In this document: piece by piece, positions 36,751-45,529 of the stretch
How the letters are laid out: every line of letters starts with the position of its first letter
How positions within the stretch are numbered: position 1 is the stretch's first letter
Assembly: GCF_947499705.1 (NCBI RefSeq)
Contig: NZ_CANMPJ010000001.1
Span: 965,501-1,029,500 of the forward strand
Source: an uncultured Erythrobacter sp.
GTDB taxonomy: Bacteria > Pseudomonadota > Alphaproteobacteria > Sphingomonadales > Sphingomonadaceae
Length of the DNA: 64,000 nt
Direction of reading: 5' to 3'
Translations under genes and position numbers: made by a program
Notes under the pieces: generated by a model
What the model saw: only the letters and a program-made list of their open reading frames with translations
Databases searched by the model: none
Told to the model about the DNA's origin: nothing

Positions 36751-37649
36751 TGTCCGCCGCCACTCAAGCTTTTCTCGATATGCTCGCAGCAGAGCGGGGG
36801 GCGGCAGCAAACACGCTCGCGGCCTATCGGCGCGATTTGGAAGGCGCGGAGAAACTGGTTGGAGATCTCGCTAATGCATCGCGCGCTCAGATAGCAAAGC
36901 TGGCCGGAAATTGGGCAGAGCTCGCACCGTCGACCGTTGCGCGCAAAGCTTCTGCACTACGGCAATTCTTCGGCTTCGCGGTCGATGAAGGCTGGCGTGA
37001 GGACGATCCTTCAGGTGCGTTGCCCAAACCGCGCACGCGCAGACCGCTTCCCAAGGTGCTTAGCCACGCGCAGGTCGAAGCCTTGTTCGAGCGTGCCGAG
37101 ATAGAAGCGGATAGCGGGAAACCAGCTTCAATCAGGCAACTCGCATTGCTCGAATTGCTCTACGGCTCAGGCCTGCGTGCGACCGAGCTTGTCGGCCTGC
37201 CAATAAGTGCGGTTCCGCGTGATGCGCCACTTCTGACGGTCATGGGCAAGGGCGGACAGGCGCGGATTGTGCCGGTCAGTGAACGGGCGCGGGAAGCGCT
37301 GGCACAGTGGCTTGCAGTGAGGCCAGGCGATCCACCCTCGAAGCATTTGTTTCCTTCGCGTGGAGGAAAGCACCTTTCGCGAGTGCGACTATTCCAACTG
37401 CTTAAAGAACTGGCCGCGCGTGCCGATCTTGATCCGACCGGGATAAGTCCGCACGTTCTGCGCCACGCATTCGCAACGCATCTGTTAGAGGGAGGGGCGG
37501 ACCTACGCGTGCTCCAAACGCTGCTCGGTCACGCCGATATCGCTACCACCCAGATATATACCCATGTCGATGCCGCGCGGCTTGTCGCTCTGGTGAACGA
37601 AAAGCATCCGCTCGCTCGCCCCCTTGCTCCCCGGCGCGCATCGGACTAG
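36750..37649 (+). CDS. xerD: tyrosine recombinase XerD
   Basis: Resolves chromosome dimers at dif with XerC at the division septum. 299 residues. The N-terminal SAM-like core-binding domain (residues ~1-90) precedes the catalytic domain with R143 (SGLRATE), K167, H235 and R238 (SPHVLRHAFATH), H261 (LLGHADI) and the nucleophile Y270 (TQIYTHVD). Adjacent to accA as in related genomes, so this is a housekeeping recombinase, not an integrase. XerC versus XerD was decided by length and style, and is not fully certain. Confidence 0.88.
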   Translation: MSAATQAFLDMLAAERGAAANTLAAYRRDLEGAEKLVGDLANASRAQIAKLAGNWAELAPSTVARKASALRQFFGFAVDEGWREDDPSGALPKPRTRRPLPKVLSHAQVEALFERAEIEADSGKPASIRQLALLELLYGSGLRATELVGLPISAVPRDAPLLTVMGKGGQARIVPVSERAREALAQWLAVRPGDPPSKHLFPSRGGKHLSRVRLFQLLKELAARADLDPTGISPHVLRHAFATHLLEGGADLRVLQTLLGHADIATTQIYTHVDAARLVALVNEKHPLARPLAPRRASD

Positions 37650-37658
37650 CGCAGCGCC

Positions 37659-38603
37659 ATGACCTCCTACCTCGAATTCGAGAAACCCGTTGCGCAGCTT
37701 GAAGAGCGGATCAAAGATCTGCGCGGTGTCGATGCCAACGATGACGTCGATGTGGCTAGCGAAATCGCGCGGCTCGAAACCAAGAGCGCTGAACTTCTGG
37801 CGAGCACCTATTCCTCGCTGACGCCGTGGCAGAAAACGCAAGTTGCCCGGCATCCATCGCGCCCACATTTCCGCGACTATGTTGAGCACGCATTTGAAGA
37901 TTTCATGCCGCTTGGCGGCGATCGCTATTTTGGCGACGATCTCGCGATCATGGGCGGCTTTGCTCGCCTGAACGGTCGCCGGGTTATGCTGATTGGGCAT
38001 GAAAAAGGCCATGATACCCAGACCCGGATCCAGCACAATTTCGGCATGGGTAAACCAGAGGGCTACCGAAAGGCGATCCGCCTGATGGAGCTGGCGGGGC
38101 GATTTGAACTCCCGGTTGTTACTCTGGTCGATACGTCTGGCGCTTTCCCGGGTATCGAGGCTGAAGAGCGCGGACAGGCTGAAGCGATTGCGCGCTCCAC
38201 TGAAGCCTGTCTTGCACTGCCAGTGCCAATGGTTGCGGTCATCGTCGGTGAAGGCGGTTCGGGCGGGGCAGTTGCACTTGCCAGCGCTGAGCGCGTTTTG
38301 ATGCTAGAACATGCGGTCTATTCGGTCATTTCGCCGGAAGGTTGCGCTTCGATTCTGTGGCGCACCTCTGACAAAGCGCCCGAAGCAGCACAGGCCATGA
38401 AGGTCACTGCGCAGCATCTGAAGCGCCTTAAAGTCATCGACCGGATCGTAAAGGAACCGGTCGGCGGCGCGCATCGCAACCCCACCATCACCGCGCAATC
38501 TTTAGGCAAAGCGCTTTCAGAAGAGTTGGATGCGCTGGCTGACTTGCCAAGCGAGACACTGATTCGCACTCGCGAAGAACGTTTCCTGCAACTCGGCGGT
38601 TAG
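37659..38603 (+). CDS. accA: acetyl-CoA carboxylase carboxyltransferase alpha subunit
   Basis: Transfers CO2 from biotinylated AccB to acetyl-CoA, with AccD; first step of fatty acid synthesis. 314 residues. [12 protein letters not shown] at the N-terminus, [51 protein letters not shown] and [11 protein letters not shown], in family order. Starts 9 bases after xerD. Confidence 0.96.
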   Translation: MTSYLEFEKPVAQLEERIKDLRGVDANDDVDVASEIARLETKSAELLASTYSSLTPWQKTQVARHPSRPHFRDYVEHAFEDFMPLGGDRYFGDDLAIMGGFARLNGRRVMLIGHEKGHDTQTRIQHNFGMGKPEGYRKAIRLMELAGRFELPVVTLVDTSGAFPGIEAEERGQAEAIARSTEACLALPVPMVAVIVGEGGSGGAVALASAERVLMLEHAVYSVISPEGCASILWRTSDKAPEAAQAMKVTAQHLKRLKVIDRIVKEPVGGAHRNPTITAQSLGKALSEELDALADLPSETLIRTREERFLQLGG

Positions 38604-38733
38604 CTGCATCCGCGCGATGCTGAGAGCGCCAAGGGGTTGCTCGTCATCGTTAATTTCCCGATACTCATGCCAGACCGAAGGGTCAGGTGCCGCGAAGGTG
38701 GAGCGTGGCAGAAACGAACCGGGAGAAAAAATA

Positions 38734-40209
38734 ATGGGACTGGTACGCAACAAATTCTGGCTGGCGGGCGCGGCACCGCTGACCTTGGCACTGACGGGCT
38801 GCATGGGAGGGTCGATCCCCTCAGCCTCCACCCCGATCACCCAAACGGAAGCGCAGCAGGGCGCGCAATATCATCCGCAATTCCTCGCGGAGTTTGGCGG
38901 CGCGATGAGCGGACCGCAAGCGAACTACGTCGAACAAGTCGGCAAGAACATCGCGGTCCATTCGGGCCTTGGCAATGCGCGTGACAGCTTTACCGTCAGC
39001 CTGCTCAACAGCTCGGTCAACAACGCTTTCGCGATTCCGGGCGGCTATATTTACTCAACCCGCCAATTGGTTGGCCTGATGAACAACGAGGCTGAGCTTG
39101 CCGGTGTGCTGGGCCATGAAGTCGGTCATGTCGCTGCACGTCATTCCCAGCGCAGGCAGCAAGCGGCGCAGCGCAATTCCATTCTTGGGGGGCTTGGGGC
39201 AGTTCTTTCTGGTGTGCTGCTAGGAGACAGCCAGATCGGTAACACGGTCTCACGCGGCCTTTTGCAAGGATCACAGCTGCTTACCCTGCGTTTCTCACGT
39301 AAGCAGGAGCTTGAGGCCGATGATCTGGGGATCACTTATCTGACGCGTGCTGGCTATGATCCGAAGGCGATGAGCACGGTGCTTGCCAGCCTGGCTGCAC
39401 AAAACAGCCTCGATGCCAGCTTGCAAGGACGTGGCAATGCAACCGTGCCTGAATGGGCTTCAACTCACCCAGATCCCGCCAGCCGGGTACAGACGGCGCT
39501 TTCAAAGACTCAAGGTCTCGCATCTGGAATGACGAATCGCGACACGTTCCTGACGCGGATCGATGGGATGCTTTATGGCGATGATCCGGAACAGGGTGTC
39601 ATCGAAGGGAGCCAGTTCATCCATCCCGTCTTGCGGCTATCCTTCACTGCGCCGCAGGGGTTCTACATGGTCAACGGCACACGGGCTGTCAGTGTGAACG
39701 GACAGAGTGGCAAGGCGCAGCTGACATTGGCGCCTTACGCGGGCGACCTCGACAGCTATGTTCGCCAGCAATTTGCGGAACTGGGCGGTGAAAATAATCG
39801 ACTAGCGCCGTCGAGCATTCAGCGCACCACTGTGAATGGCATCAGCGCAGCTTACGGATCGGCGCGCGTCAACAATGGCAACAGCCAAGTTGATGTTGTG
39901 GTGTTCGCTTATGAGTTTGCGAACGACCGAGCGTATCATTTCATCGCGATTACGCCTGCCGGAGGGGGAAACACCTTCTCGACAATGTTCCGCTCGATGC
40001 GGCGAATCAGTCAGTCGGAAGCCAGCAACGTTGTTCCCAAACGAATCGATGTGATCACTGTTCGGCGCGGCGATACAGTTAGCGGCCTAGCGCGGCGGAT
40101 GGCGTTCAGCGACGCACAGGAGCAGCGTTTTCGAGTCCTCAATGGATTGGGTTCGAATGAGGGGCTGGTCGCGGGGCAAAAGGTAAAGATTGTCGTGCGA
40201 GGGCGCTAG
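38734..40209 (+). CDS. M48-family metalloprotease lipoprotein with C-terminal LysM domain
   Basis: Zinc protease, probably anchored in the outer membrane. A lipoprotein signal ends in LALTGC; the M48 domain has the zinc site HEVGH (in LAGVLGHEVGHVAARHS) and the distal glutamate in RKQELEADDLG; then ~150 residues of beta-rich sequence; the last ~50 residues (VITVRRGDTVSGLARRM to the end) form a LysM fold that could bind peptidoglycan. 491 residues. The ATG at 38734 is chosen because it begins the signal. Related to BepA/YfgC-type proteases. Confidence 0.88.
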   Translation: MGLVRNKFWLAGAAPLTLALTGCMGGSIPSASTPITQTEAQQGAQYHPQFLAEFGGAMSGPQANYVEQVGKNIAVHSGLGNARDSFTVSLLNSSVNNAFAIPGGYIYSTRQLVGLMNNEAELAGVLGHEVGHVAARHSQRRQQAAQRNSILGGLGAVLSGVLLGDSQIGNTVSRGLLQGSQLLTLRFSRKQELEADDLGITYLTRAGYDPKAMSTVLASLAAQNSLDASLQGRGNATVPEWASTHPDPASRVQTALSKTQGLASGMTNRDTFLTRIDGMLYGDDPEQGVIEGSQFIHPVLRLSFTAPQGFYMVNGTRAVSVNGQSGKAQLTLAPYAGDLDSYVRQQFAELGGENNRLAPSSIQRTTVNGISAAYGSARVNNGNSQVDVVVFAYEFANDRAYHFIAITPAGGGNTFSTMFRSMRRISQSEASNVVPKRIDVITVRRGDTVSGLARRMAFSDAQEQRFRVLNGLGSNEGLVAGQKVKIVVRGR

Positions 40210-40235
40210 GCTTTTCAAATCTAAGACGCACAAAC

Positions 40236-40261
40236 AAAAAGCGGCGGGGAAACCCCGCCGC
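40236..40261 (-). terminator. rho-independent terminator after the Flp pilin genes
   Basis: A perfect 9-bp stem GCGGCGGGG/CCCCGCCGC with an AAA loop. On the minus strand a run of five U follows, so it ends the pilin transcript; on the plus strand it may also stop M48 transcription. Confidence 0.85.
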
Positions 40262-40287
40262 TTTCCGTTTTCGGTAAGTCTTTCGAC

Positions 40288-40452
40288 TTAGCCAGCCATT
40301 TCGGTCGAAACTTCCGAGAAAGTCGCGCCCAGCTGGCTGCCGAGGCTCTGCATTGCAGTGATCGCAGCAACGGCGATCAGAGCAGCGATGAGGCCGTATT
40401 CGATGGCGGTTGCGCCCTGCTCGTCACGAGCCAGTTTGTTGAAGAATTTCAT
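40288..40452 (-). CDS. Flp/Fap-type IVb pilin, 54 aa
   Basis: A tiny pilin: MKFFNKLARDEQGATAIEYG, then a membrane helix (LIAALIAVAAITAM) and a short polar tail. The GATAIEYGLI motif with the Glu at +5 is the Flp class, cleaved by a TadV/CpaA-type peptidase. An AGGAGACTA ribosome site precedes the ATG. Second of two pilin genes read to the terminator at 40236. Type IVb (tight-adherence) pili; no tad assembly genes in this window. Confidence 0.9.
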   Translation of the reverse strand: MKFFNKLARDEQGATAIEYGLIAALIAVAAITAMQSLGSQLGATFSEVSTEMAG

Positions 40453-40569
40453 TTGTAGTCTCCTGGTTCAGTCTTCGGTACCCGTGCCCATTCTTGTAAA
40501 TCGAACGGACGTTTGCAGAATTAGATGGTAGCTCTTGAAAAATTCCTAATTTGGAGCCTTTCCAAAACC

Positions 40570-40752
40570 TTAACCCATCGCGTTCTCAACTGCGTCCTTC
40601 ACCGCGGTCCAGCCGGTGGAGTTTTCGCTTCCAACTGCTTGGAAGCCTCCAATTGCTGCGATCACGATCAACGACGCAATCAGTCCGTATTCAACTGCGG
40701 TGGCACCCGAATTGTCGTTTCCAATGTGCTTTAGGAATTTCGTCAAATTCAT
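40570..40752 (-). CDS. second Flp-type pilin, 60 aa
   Basis: MNLTKFLKHIGNDNSGATAV then EYGLIASLIVIAAIGGF and a longer polar tail (VGSENSTGWTAVKDAVENAM). The same GATAVEYGLI signature as the gene at 40288, but the two tails differ, so they may be major and minor pilins. Separated by 117 bp from the first and divergent from mutT. Confidence 0.88.
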   Translation of the reverse strand: MNLTKFLKHIGNDNSGATAVEYGLIASLIVIAAIGGFQAVGSENSTGWTAVKDAVENAMG

Positions 40753-40811
40753 GGGAACACCCGTTTTCTACGCTCCTGATGAACACTCAAATCGGCTCAG
40801 GACGTTAAGAA

Positions 40812-41276
40812 ATGGTTGATTGGGCGCACTCAAATGGAAAAAAATCCGACAATCAGCCGGGCCATACACTCGTAGTTGCGGGCGCTTTACGCCGTCAGGA
40901 CGGGCGCTGGCTTATGCATTGCAGGCCTTTGGAAAAGCATCACGGCGGCCTATGGGAATTCCCTGGGGGTAAGGTAGAATCCGGCGAAGCTCCTGTAATT
41001 GCTTTGATTCGTGAGCTGCGCGAAGAGCTAGGGGTCGAAATCGACCCTAATCACATTTGCCCGATCGCCTTTTCTGAAGAACGACAGGATCAGGAACGCC
41101 TGCCGATTGTAATCCTGCTTTACACTGTGGCCGATTGGGTTGGGACCCCGACAGCGCTTGAAGGTGGACGAATCGATTGGTTTACGCCGGAAGACATCGA
41201 AGGATTGGACAAACCGCCGCTCGATCATGACTTGGTCAGGCAGATATTTGGCGATCAGCCGGTGGATAGGGCCTAG
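40812..41276 (+). CDS. mutT: (deoxy)nucleoside triphosphate pyrophosphohydrolase MutT
   Basis: Hydrolyses 8-oxo-dGTP and related damaged nucleotides; cytosolic. 154 residues. LWEFPGGKVESGE then LIRELREELGV is a complete Nudix box. The N-terminus is slightly longer than usual (a hydrophilic leader of ~18 residues); a later start is not available. Divergent from the Flp genes across 59 bp. Confidence 0.88.
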   Translation: MVDWAHSNGKKSDNQPGHTLVVAGALRRQDGRWLMHCRPLEKHHGGLWEFPGGKVESGEAPVIALIRELREELGVEIDPNHICPIAFSEERQDQERLPIVILLYTVADWVGTPTALEGGRIDWFTPEDIEGLDKPPLDHDLVRQIFGDQPVDRA

Positions 41277-41332
41277 GGCCAAATCAGAGGTTGCCAAGCG
41301 AGGCGCCGAGTCCTAAATGACCGTCCTCACGC

Positions 41333-41409
41333 GCGCCAGTAGCTCAGCTGGATAGAGTACCTGACTACGAATCAGGCGGCCGGAGGTTCGAATCCTTCCT
41401 GGCGCGCCA
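41333..41409 (+). tRNA. tRNA-Arg (anticodon ACG)
   Basis: 77 bases with CCA encoded. Acceptor pairs GCGCCAG with CTGGCGC, D-loop AGCTCAGCTGGATAGAGT, anticodon loop CTACGAA, T-loop GGTTCGAATCC. ACG (read as ICG after deamination) decodes CGU/CGC/CGA arginine. Confidence 0.97.
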
Positions 41410-41413
41410 AAAA

Positions 41414-41442
41414 AGCCCATCTCGTTAGAGGTGGGCTTTTTT
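41414..41442 (+). terminator. rho-independent terminator after tRNA-Arg
   Basis: Stem AGCCCATCTC/GAGGTGGGCT with one G-U pair and a GTTA loop, then six T. Five bases after the tRNA end. Confidence 0.85.
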
Positions 41443-41893
41443 GGTTCTGTCATGGGAAGGAGGCTGACTTCGAACGCGGAGCGCCGCAGGCGGGCAGAGG
41501 GCCAGAGCCGCGAAGCGGCGGCGGGCGATCCTGACTAACGCCTCAAATCCTGCACACTATTCTCATGCGCTCGACCAAGACCAATGCTCGCTAAGCGGGT
41601 TCACTTCATAAAGCCCAGTTGTGTTCCTGCGTTCCTCGATCCCGACGGAAGCCTGGTGTTCTGGCCGAGCGAAGTCGGCGGGCGCCCGGACGCCTTATGG
41701 TGAAATGCCTGAATTCATCCCTACGCTCGCAATATGGGACGGCCCTTAGCTGTCGCAATCGTCCACGCGGCTTCATGATGCATATTTTGCACGGAACTCA
41801 TTGAAGCGTGAGGGATTTTTACACCGGGATCATGACAAATATGCGCGGCGCATTGCACCGGGCCTGACATCGAGTTGAAGAAAGTACGTAGCT
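41443..41893. other. 451-bp gap between tRNA-Arg terminator and folE
   Basis: No convincing gene. Short readings (for example 41619-41804) lack a good start and family sequence. Contains GC-rich small palindromes (GCCGCGAAGCGGC near 41508) and, near the right end, the probable folE promoter. No integrase or att-like duplication of the tRNA end is visible. Confidence 0.6.
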
Positions 41894-42517
41894 ATGAACT
41901 ACATGAATGTGCATGATCACGACGAATTTGATCCGGAGAATCCCTTGAACAAGCCCGATGTGCCCGAAGATGTGCAGGACGCGATTCGCACATTGCTGAA
42001 ATGGGCTGGTGACGATCCGACTCGCGAAGGACTGCTCGACACACCCAAACGGGTTGGCCGCGCGTGGTTGGAATACTGCAGCGGCAATCAGGAGGATCCT
42101 TCGATCCACCTCAGTCGGATTTTTGAGGAAGTCGGCGGCTACGACGAGATCGTCCTGCTGAAAGACATCCCGTTCCAGTCGCATTGCGAACACCACATGG
42201 CACCGATCACCGGCAAGGCGCACATTGCCTATCTGCCGGATCAAAAGGTGGTGGGTATTTCAAAGCTAGCGCGCGTGCTCCACGGCTTTGCTCATCGCCT
42301 GCAGGTCCAGGAGCGCCTGACCGCCGAGGTTGCTGAATGTATTTGGGACAATCTCGAACCGCGCGGTGTCGCGGTCGTGATTGAAGCCGAGCACGGCTGC
42401 ATGACCGGCCGGGGTGTCAAGGTCCACGGCGTCGGCATGATGACCAGCCGGATGATGGGCTGTTTCCTGGAAGACCATCGCAGCCGCAAGGAAGTGATGA
42501 GCCTGATGGGGTATTGA
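41894..42517 (+). CDS. folE: GTP cyclohydrolase I
   Basis: Converts GTP to dihydroneopterin triphosphate for folate; zinc enzyme, cytosolic. 207 residues. TREGLLDTPKRVGRA, the zinc Cys/His in HCEHHM and GCMTGRGV, and GISKLARVLHGFAHRLQVQERL. The ATG at 41894 is used; the ATG three codons later is possible. Ends shortly before a bidirectional terminator. Confidence 0.95.
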   Translation: MNYMNVHDHDEFDPENPLNKPDVPEDVQDAIRTLLKWAGDDPTREGLLDTPKRVGRAWLEYCSGNQEDPSIHLSRIFEEVGGYDEIVLLKDIPFQSHCEHHMAPITGKAHIAYLPDQKVVGISKLARVLHGFAHRLQVQERLTAEVAECIWDNLEPRGVAVVIEAEHGCMTGRGVKVHGVGMMTSRMMGCFLEDHRSRKEVMSLMGY

Positions 42518-42545
42518 TCTCTTCCGGGTCTGGTTCGTTGAAAAG

Positions 42546-42576
42546 GAAAAGGGCGCCCGAAACGGGCGCCCTTTTC
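42546..42576. terminator. bidirectional terminator between folE and the peroxiredoxin gene
   Basis: Perfect stem GGGCGCCCG/CGGGCGCCC with an AAA loop, AAAAG before and CTTTT after, so it works for both converging genes. Confidence 0.88.
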
Positions 42577-42598
42577 TTATTTCGGATATCGATCTGGC

Positions 42599-43078
42599 CT
42601 AAAGCTGACCGAGCATATGCTCCGCGCTCGATACCTTGAAGTCACCCGGCGCTTCGACGTTGAGTTGCTCGACCACGCCGTCGTTCACCACCATCGAGAA
42701 TCGCTGGCCGCGCTTGCCCATGCCAAAGCCTGATCCGTCCATCGTCAGGCCAACGGCTTCAGCAAAGTCGCCATTGCCGTCCGCGAGCATGGTGATGTCA
42801 TCGCTGCCAGCGGCCGAATTCCATGCGCCCATTACAAAAGCGTCGTTCACAGCGGTGCCGACGATCTCGTCGACCCCCTTGGCTTTCAGGTCTTCGGCCT
42901 TTTCTACGAAGCCTGGAAGGTGCTTGGCGGAGCAAGTCGGGGTGAACGCTCCGGGCACCGAAAACAGCGCGACCTTTTTGCCGGCGAAATACTCGCTCGA
43001 TTGAACCTGCTGCGGCCCTTCTGCGGTGGCTTTCACCATGGTCACTTCGGGAAGTTTCTCACCCACTGAAATCGTCAT
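42599..43078 (-). CDS. peroxiredoxin, Prx5 type
   Basis: Thiol peroxidase that reduces H2O2 and organic hydroperoxides; cytosolic. 159 residues. The peroxidatic Cys49 is in VPGAFTPTCS, with HLPGF following; the GKRGQRFSMVVNDGVVE block is typical of Prx5. No second cysteine is seen, so it is a 1-Cys form that would need glutathione or glutaredoxin for recycling. An AGGAG site precedes the ATG. Confidence 0.9.
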   Translation of the reverse strand: MTISVGEKLPEVTMVKATAEGPQQVQSSEYFAGKKVALFSVPGAFTPTCSAKHLPGFVEKAEDLKAKGVDEIVGTAVNDAFVMGAWNSAAGSDDITMLADGNGDFAEAVGLTMDGSGFGMGKRGQRFSMVVNDGVVEQLNVEAPGDFKVSSAEHMLGQL

Positions 43079-43296
43079 CGCGTTCTCCTTTTTAGATACG
43101 CAGCACTCAGGATCTGCCCATGCAGGCGCGTGCCTTGAGGACGATATAGGGCCTCAATGCGACGCGGCAATGGCACAAAAAGCACGGGCGCGTGGTTAAG
43201 ATCGCTTCACCGTCGTCGTTGAATAGGGAGTAAACACAGGCGGTGATCTTTCTCTTGCCGGTGGGGGCACTTTGACCAGGCAAGGAGACAGGGACC

Positions 43297-43848
43297 ATGA
43301 AATTCGCGAAACCAATCGCAGCGGCATGCGCACTCGCCGCTGCACTTACTACGGGGGCTGCCAAGGCCGACGACACCACCAACAGCGCCTCCAACATTCG
43401 CAAACTCGATATCATGCTGATGGTGACGAGCCTACGCTGCCGGACTGGCGAGCATGACTTTCAGGCGGACTATCACCGTTTCGCCGCAAAACACCTCGGC
43501 AGCCTCAATGAAGCGAGCAGGCAGTTGCGGCGCTCGCTGGTCGCGCGTCACGGATCGAAGGGGAGTAAGCGAGCGCTCGATCGGATCGGGGTGAGTATGG
43601 CCAACACTTACGGTGATGGGCATCCATGGATGGGCTGCGCGGAATTGAAGCAGGTCGCGCGCGATCTGAGCGCTGCGCCTGACAGTTCACTGCTTTATGA
43701 AGCGGCGAAGCGTTTGCTAGCTCCCGCGCCGGATGCACCAGTTACCATCGCTGCCGCAGACACGAGACCGCAGGTGCCCCCGCGTGAGTCTCGCATTCCA
43801 TATGATTGGCCAGGTCAAAGGTCCATGGTTGCCTCTCATGACGAGTGA
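43297..43848 (+). CDS. hypothetical exported protein, 183 aa
   Basis: Signal peptide MKFAKPIAAACALAAALTTG then ADD; periplasmic. The mature part has a cysteine pair (SLRCRTGEHD and GCAELKQVARDL), a basic middle (RRSLVARHGSKGSKRALDR) and a Pro-rich tail. The strong GGAGA site and clean start support it as real. It lies just upstream of ahcY but ends before the ahcY operator. Role unknown. Confidence 0.7.
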   Translation: MKFAKPIAAACALAAALTTGAAKADDTTNSASNIRKLDIMLMVTSLRCRTGEHDFQADYHRFAAKHLGSLNEASRQLRRSLVARHGSKGSKRALDRIGVSMANTYGDGHPWMGCAELKQVARDLSAAPDSSLLYEAAKRLLAPAPDAPVTIAAADTRPQVPPRESRIPYDWPGQRSMVASHDE

Positions 43849-43894
43849 AATTGCGGTGCCAGATTGTCGCATGGTTGGGTCAGCCTAAGCCAAC

Positions 43895-43914
43895 ATATAA
43901 AGATTGCTTTATAT
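43895..43914. promoter_or_regulatory. 20-bp palindromic operator upstream of ahcY
   Basis: A perfect inverted repeat, ATATAAAG-ATTG-CTTTATAT, 94 bases before the ahcY GTG, in an AT-rich patch of an otherwise GC-rich region. The form is like that of SahR (ArsR-type, S-adenosylhomocysteine-responsive) operators that I recall upstream of ahcY and metH in proteobacteria. The palindrome is seen directly; the regulator is inferred. Confidence 0.65.
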
Positions 43915-44007
43915 TCTATTTGCACCCGCGGGGTCGGGCCGCTATGGGCTGCGGCAATAACGGCGAGACCTCCTCTCGCTGGCCATTCCCATTCAGGAGA
44001 CAACCTC

Positions 44008-45426
44008 GTGGCCACCGCAGCTCTGACGCACGAATATATCATCAAAGACATCTCGCTCGCCCAGTATGGCCGCGACGAGATCCATATCGCTGAAACCGAA
44101 ATGCCCGGCCTCATGGCTCTGCGCGAAGAATATGGTGCATCGCAGCCGCTGAAGGGCGCGCGGATCACCGGCTCGCTGCACATGACGATCCAGACCGCTG
44201 TTCTGATCGAGACGCTCGTGGCGCTGGGTGCAGAAGTGCGTTGGGCTACCTGCAATATCTTCTCGACGCAGGATCACGCCGCAGCCGCTATCGCCGATCA
44301 GGGCATTCCGGTTTTCGCGATCAAGGGCGAAACGCTGGCAGATTACTGGAACTATGTTGGCCGTATTTTCGATTGGTCGACCGAAGAAAACCCTGATCTG
44401 ACCTCCAACATCATCCTCGACGATGGCGGCGATGCGACCATGTTTGCGCTTTGGGGCGCGCGTCTTGAAGCTGGTGAGGAAATGCCTGCTCCGCAGAACG
44501 CCGAAGAGATCGAGATGCAAAAGGCGCTCAAGGCCTATGTCGCGGCGAAGCCCGGCTATCTCACCAAGACGGTCAAGAACATCAAGGGTGTGTCGGAAGA
44601 GACCACCACCGGCGTGATGCGCCTTTATCAGATCGCCAAGGCAGGCAAGCTGCCATTCCCGGCGATCAACGTGAATGACAGCGTGACCAAGTCGAAATTC
44701 GACAACCTTTATGGCTGTAAGGAATCGCTGGTCGACGCGATCCGCCGCGCCACCGACGTGATGCTGGCCGGTAAGGTCGCTTGTGTCGCTGGCTACGGCG
44801 ATGTCGGTAAGGGTTCGGCTGCCTCGCTGCGTGATGGCGGTGCCCGCGTCATGGTCACGGAAATCGATCCGATCTGCGCTCTGCAGGCGGCCATGGACGG
44901 CTACGAAGTCGTCTCGATGGATGAAGCAGTGAAGCGTGCCGATATATTCGTGACCGCTACCGGTAATGAAGACGTGATCACCGGCGAGCACATGAAGAAC
45001 ATGAAGAACATGGCGATCGTCTCGAACATCGGCCACTTCGACAGCGAGATCCAGATTTCTGCGCTCGACAATTACGAGTGGAAGGAAATCAAGGACGGCA
45101 CTGACATGGTGACGTTCCCGGATGGCAAATCGATCCTGGTGCTGGCCAAGGGTCGCCTTGTGAACCTCGGCTGCGCCACTGGCCACCCGAGCTTCGTGAT
45201 GAGCGCGAGCTTCACCAACCAGACGCTGGCTCAGATCGAGCTGTTCACCAAGTCGGACGAGTACGAGAACGATGTCTACGTCCTGCCTAAGCACCTCGAC
45301 GAAAAGGTCGCTGCGCTGCACCTCGAAAAGCTGGGAGTTGAACTCAGCAAGCTGAGCCAGAAGCAGGCCGACTATATCGGTGTTCCAGCGGAAGGCCCGT
45401 TCAAGCCGGATCACTATCGCTACTGA
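44008..45426 (+). CDS. ahcY: adenosylhomocysteinase
   Basis: Splits S-adenosylhomocysteine into adenosine and homocysteine in the methyl cycle; NAD-dependent, cytosolic. 472 residues. [36 protein letters not shown], the NAD-binding [14 protein letters not shown], and the C-terminal KPDHYRY that closes the family. The GTG at 44008 has AGGAGA upstream; readings from 43864 run through the operator region and are rejected. The operator at 43895 suggests repression by a SahR-type regulator. Confidence 0.96.
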   Translation: MATAALTHEYIIKDISLAQYGRDEIHIAETEMPGLMALREEYGASQPLKGARITGSLHMTIQTAVLIETLVALGAEVRWATCNIFSTQDHAAAAIADQGIPVFAIKGETLADYWNYVGRIFDWSTEENPDLTSNIILDDGGDATMFALWGARLEAGEEMPAPQNAEEIEMQKALKAYVAAKPGYLTKTVKNIKGVSEETTTGVMRLYQIAKAGKLPFPAINVNDSVTKSKFDNLYGCKESLVDAIRRATDVMLAGKVACVAGYGDVGKGSAASLRDGGARVMVTEIDPICALQAAMDGYEVVSMDEAVKRADIFVTATGNEDVITGEHMKNMKNMAIVSNIGHFDSEIQISALDNYEWKEIKDGTDMVTFPDGKSILVLAKGRLVNLGCATGHPSFVMSASFTNQTLAQIELFTKSDEYENDVYVLPKHLDEKVAALHLEKLGVELSKLSQKQADYIGVPAEGPFKPDHYRY

Positions 45427-45453
45427 TTGAGCTGCGGCTTATCGGACAAATGC

Positions 45454-45483
45454 AAAAGCCCTCGCTTCGGCGGGGGCTTTTTG
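45454..45483 (+). terminator. rho-independent terminator after ahcY
   Basis: A 9-bp stem (AGCCCTCGC/GCGGGGGCT, one G-U pair) closed by a UUCG tetraloop and followed by TTTTTG. It separates ahcY from the divL run. Confidence 0.9.
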
Positions 45484-45529
45484 TTTGTAGGCCGTTGCAT
45501 CGCGCCCGCGCGCCGCATAGCTGGTACCC

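Noticed and set aside
36750..37649. Integrase next to a tRNA gene as a sign of a genomic island
   Set aside because: The recombinase has XerD length and context (next to accA), lies about 3.7 kb from the tRNA, and no duplicated tRNA end is visible.
41505..41520. 16-mer GAGCCGCGAAGCGGCG shared with repeat copy 2 (20356-20371)
   Set aside because: It is a self-complementary GC-rich word; one match of this length in 64 kb can occur by chance and the flanks do not match.
41619..41804. 61-codon open frame between tRNA-Arg and folE
   Set aside because: Arg/Ser-rich translation without a ribosome site or any family-like stretch.
43849..44007. SAH riboswitch upstream of ahcY
   Set aside because: I could not find the conserved riboswitch core; a DNA palindrome is the only clear element there.
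43993..45414. 473-codon minus-strand open frame opposite ahcY
   Set aside because: Same reason: no motifs, mirrors a conserved gene.
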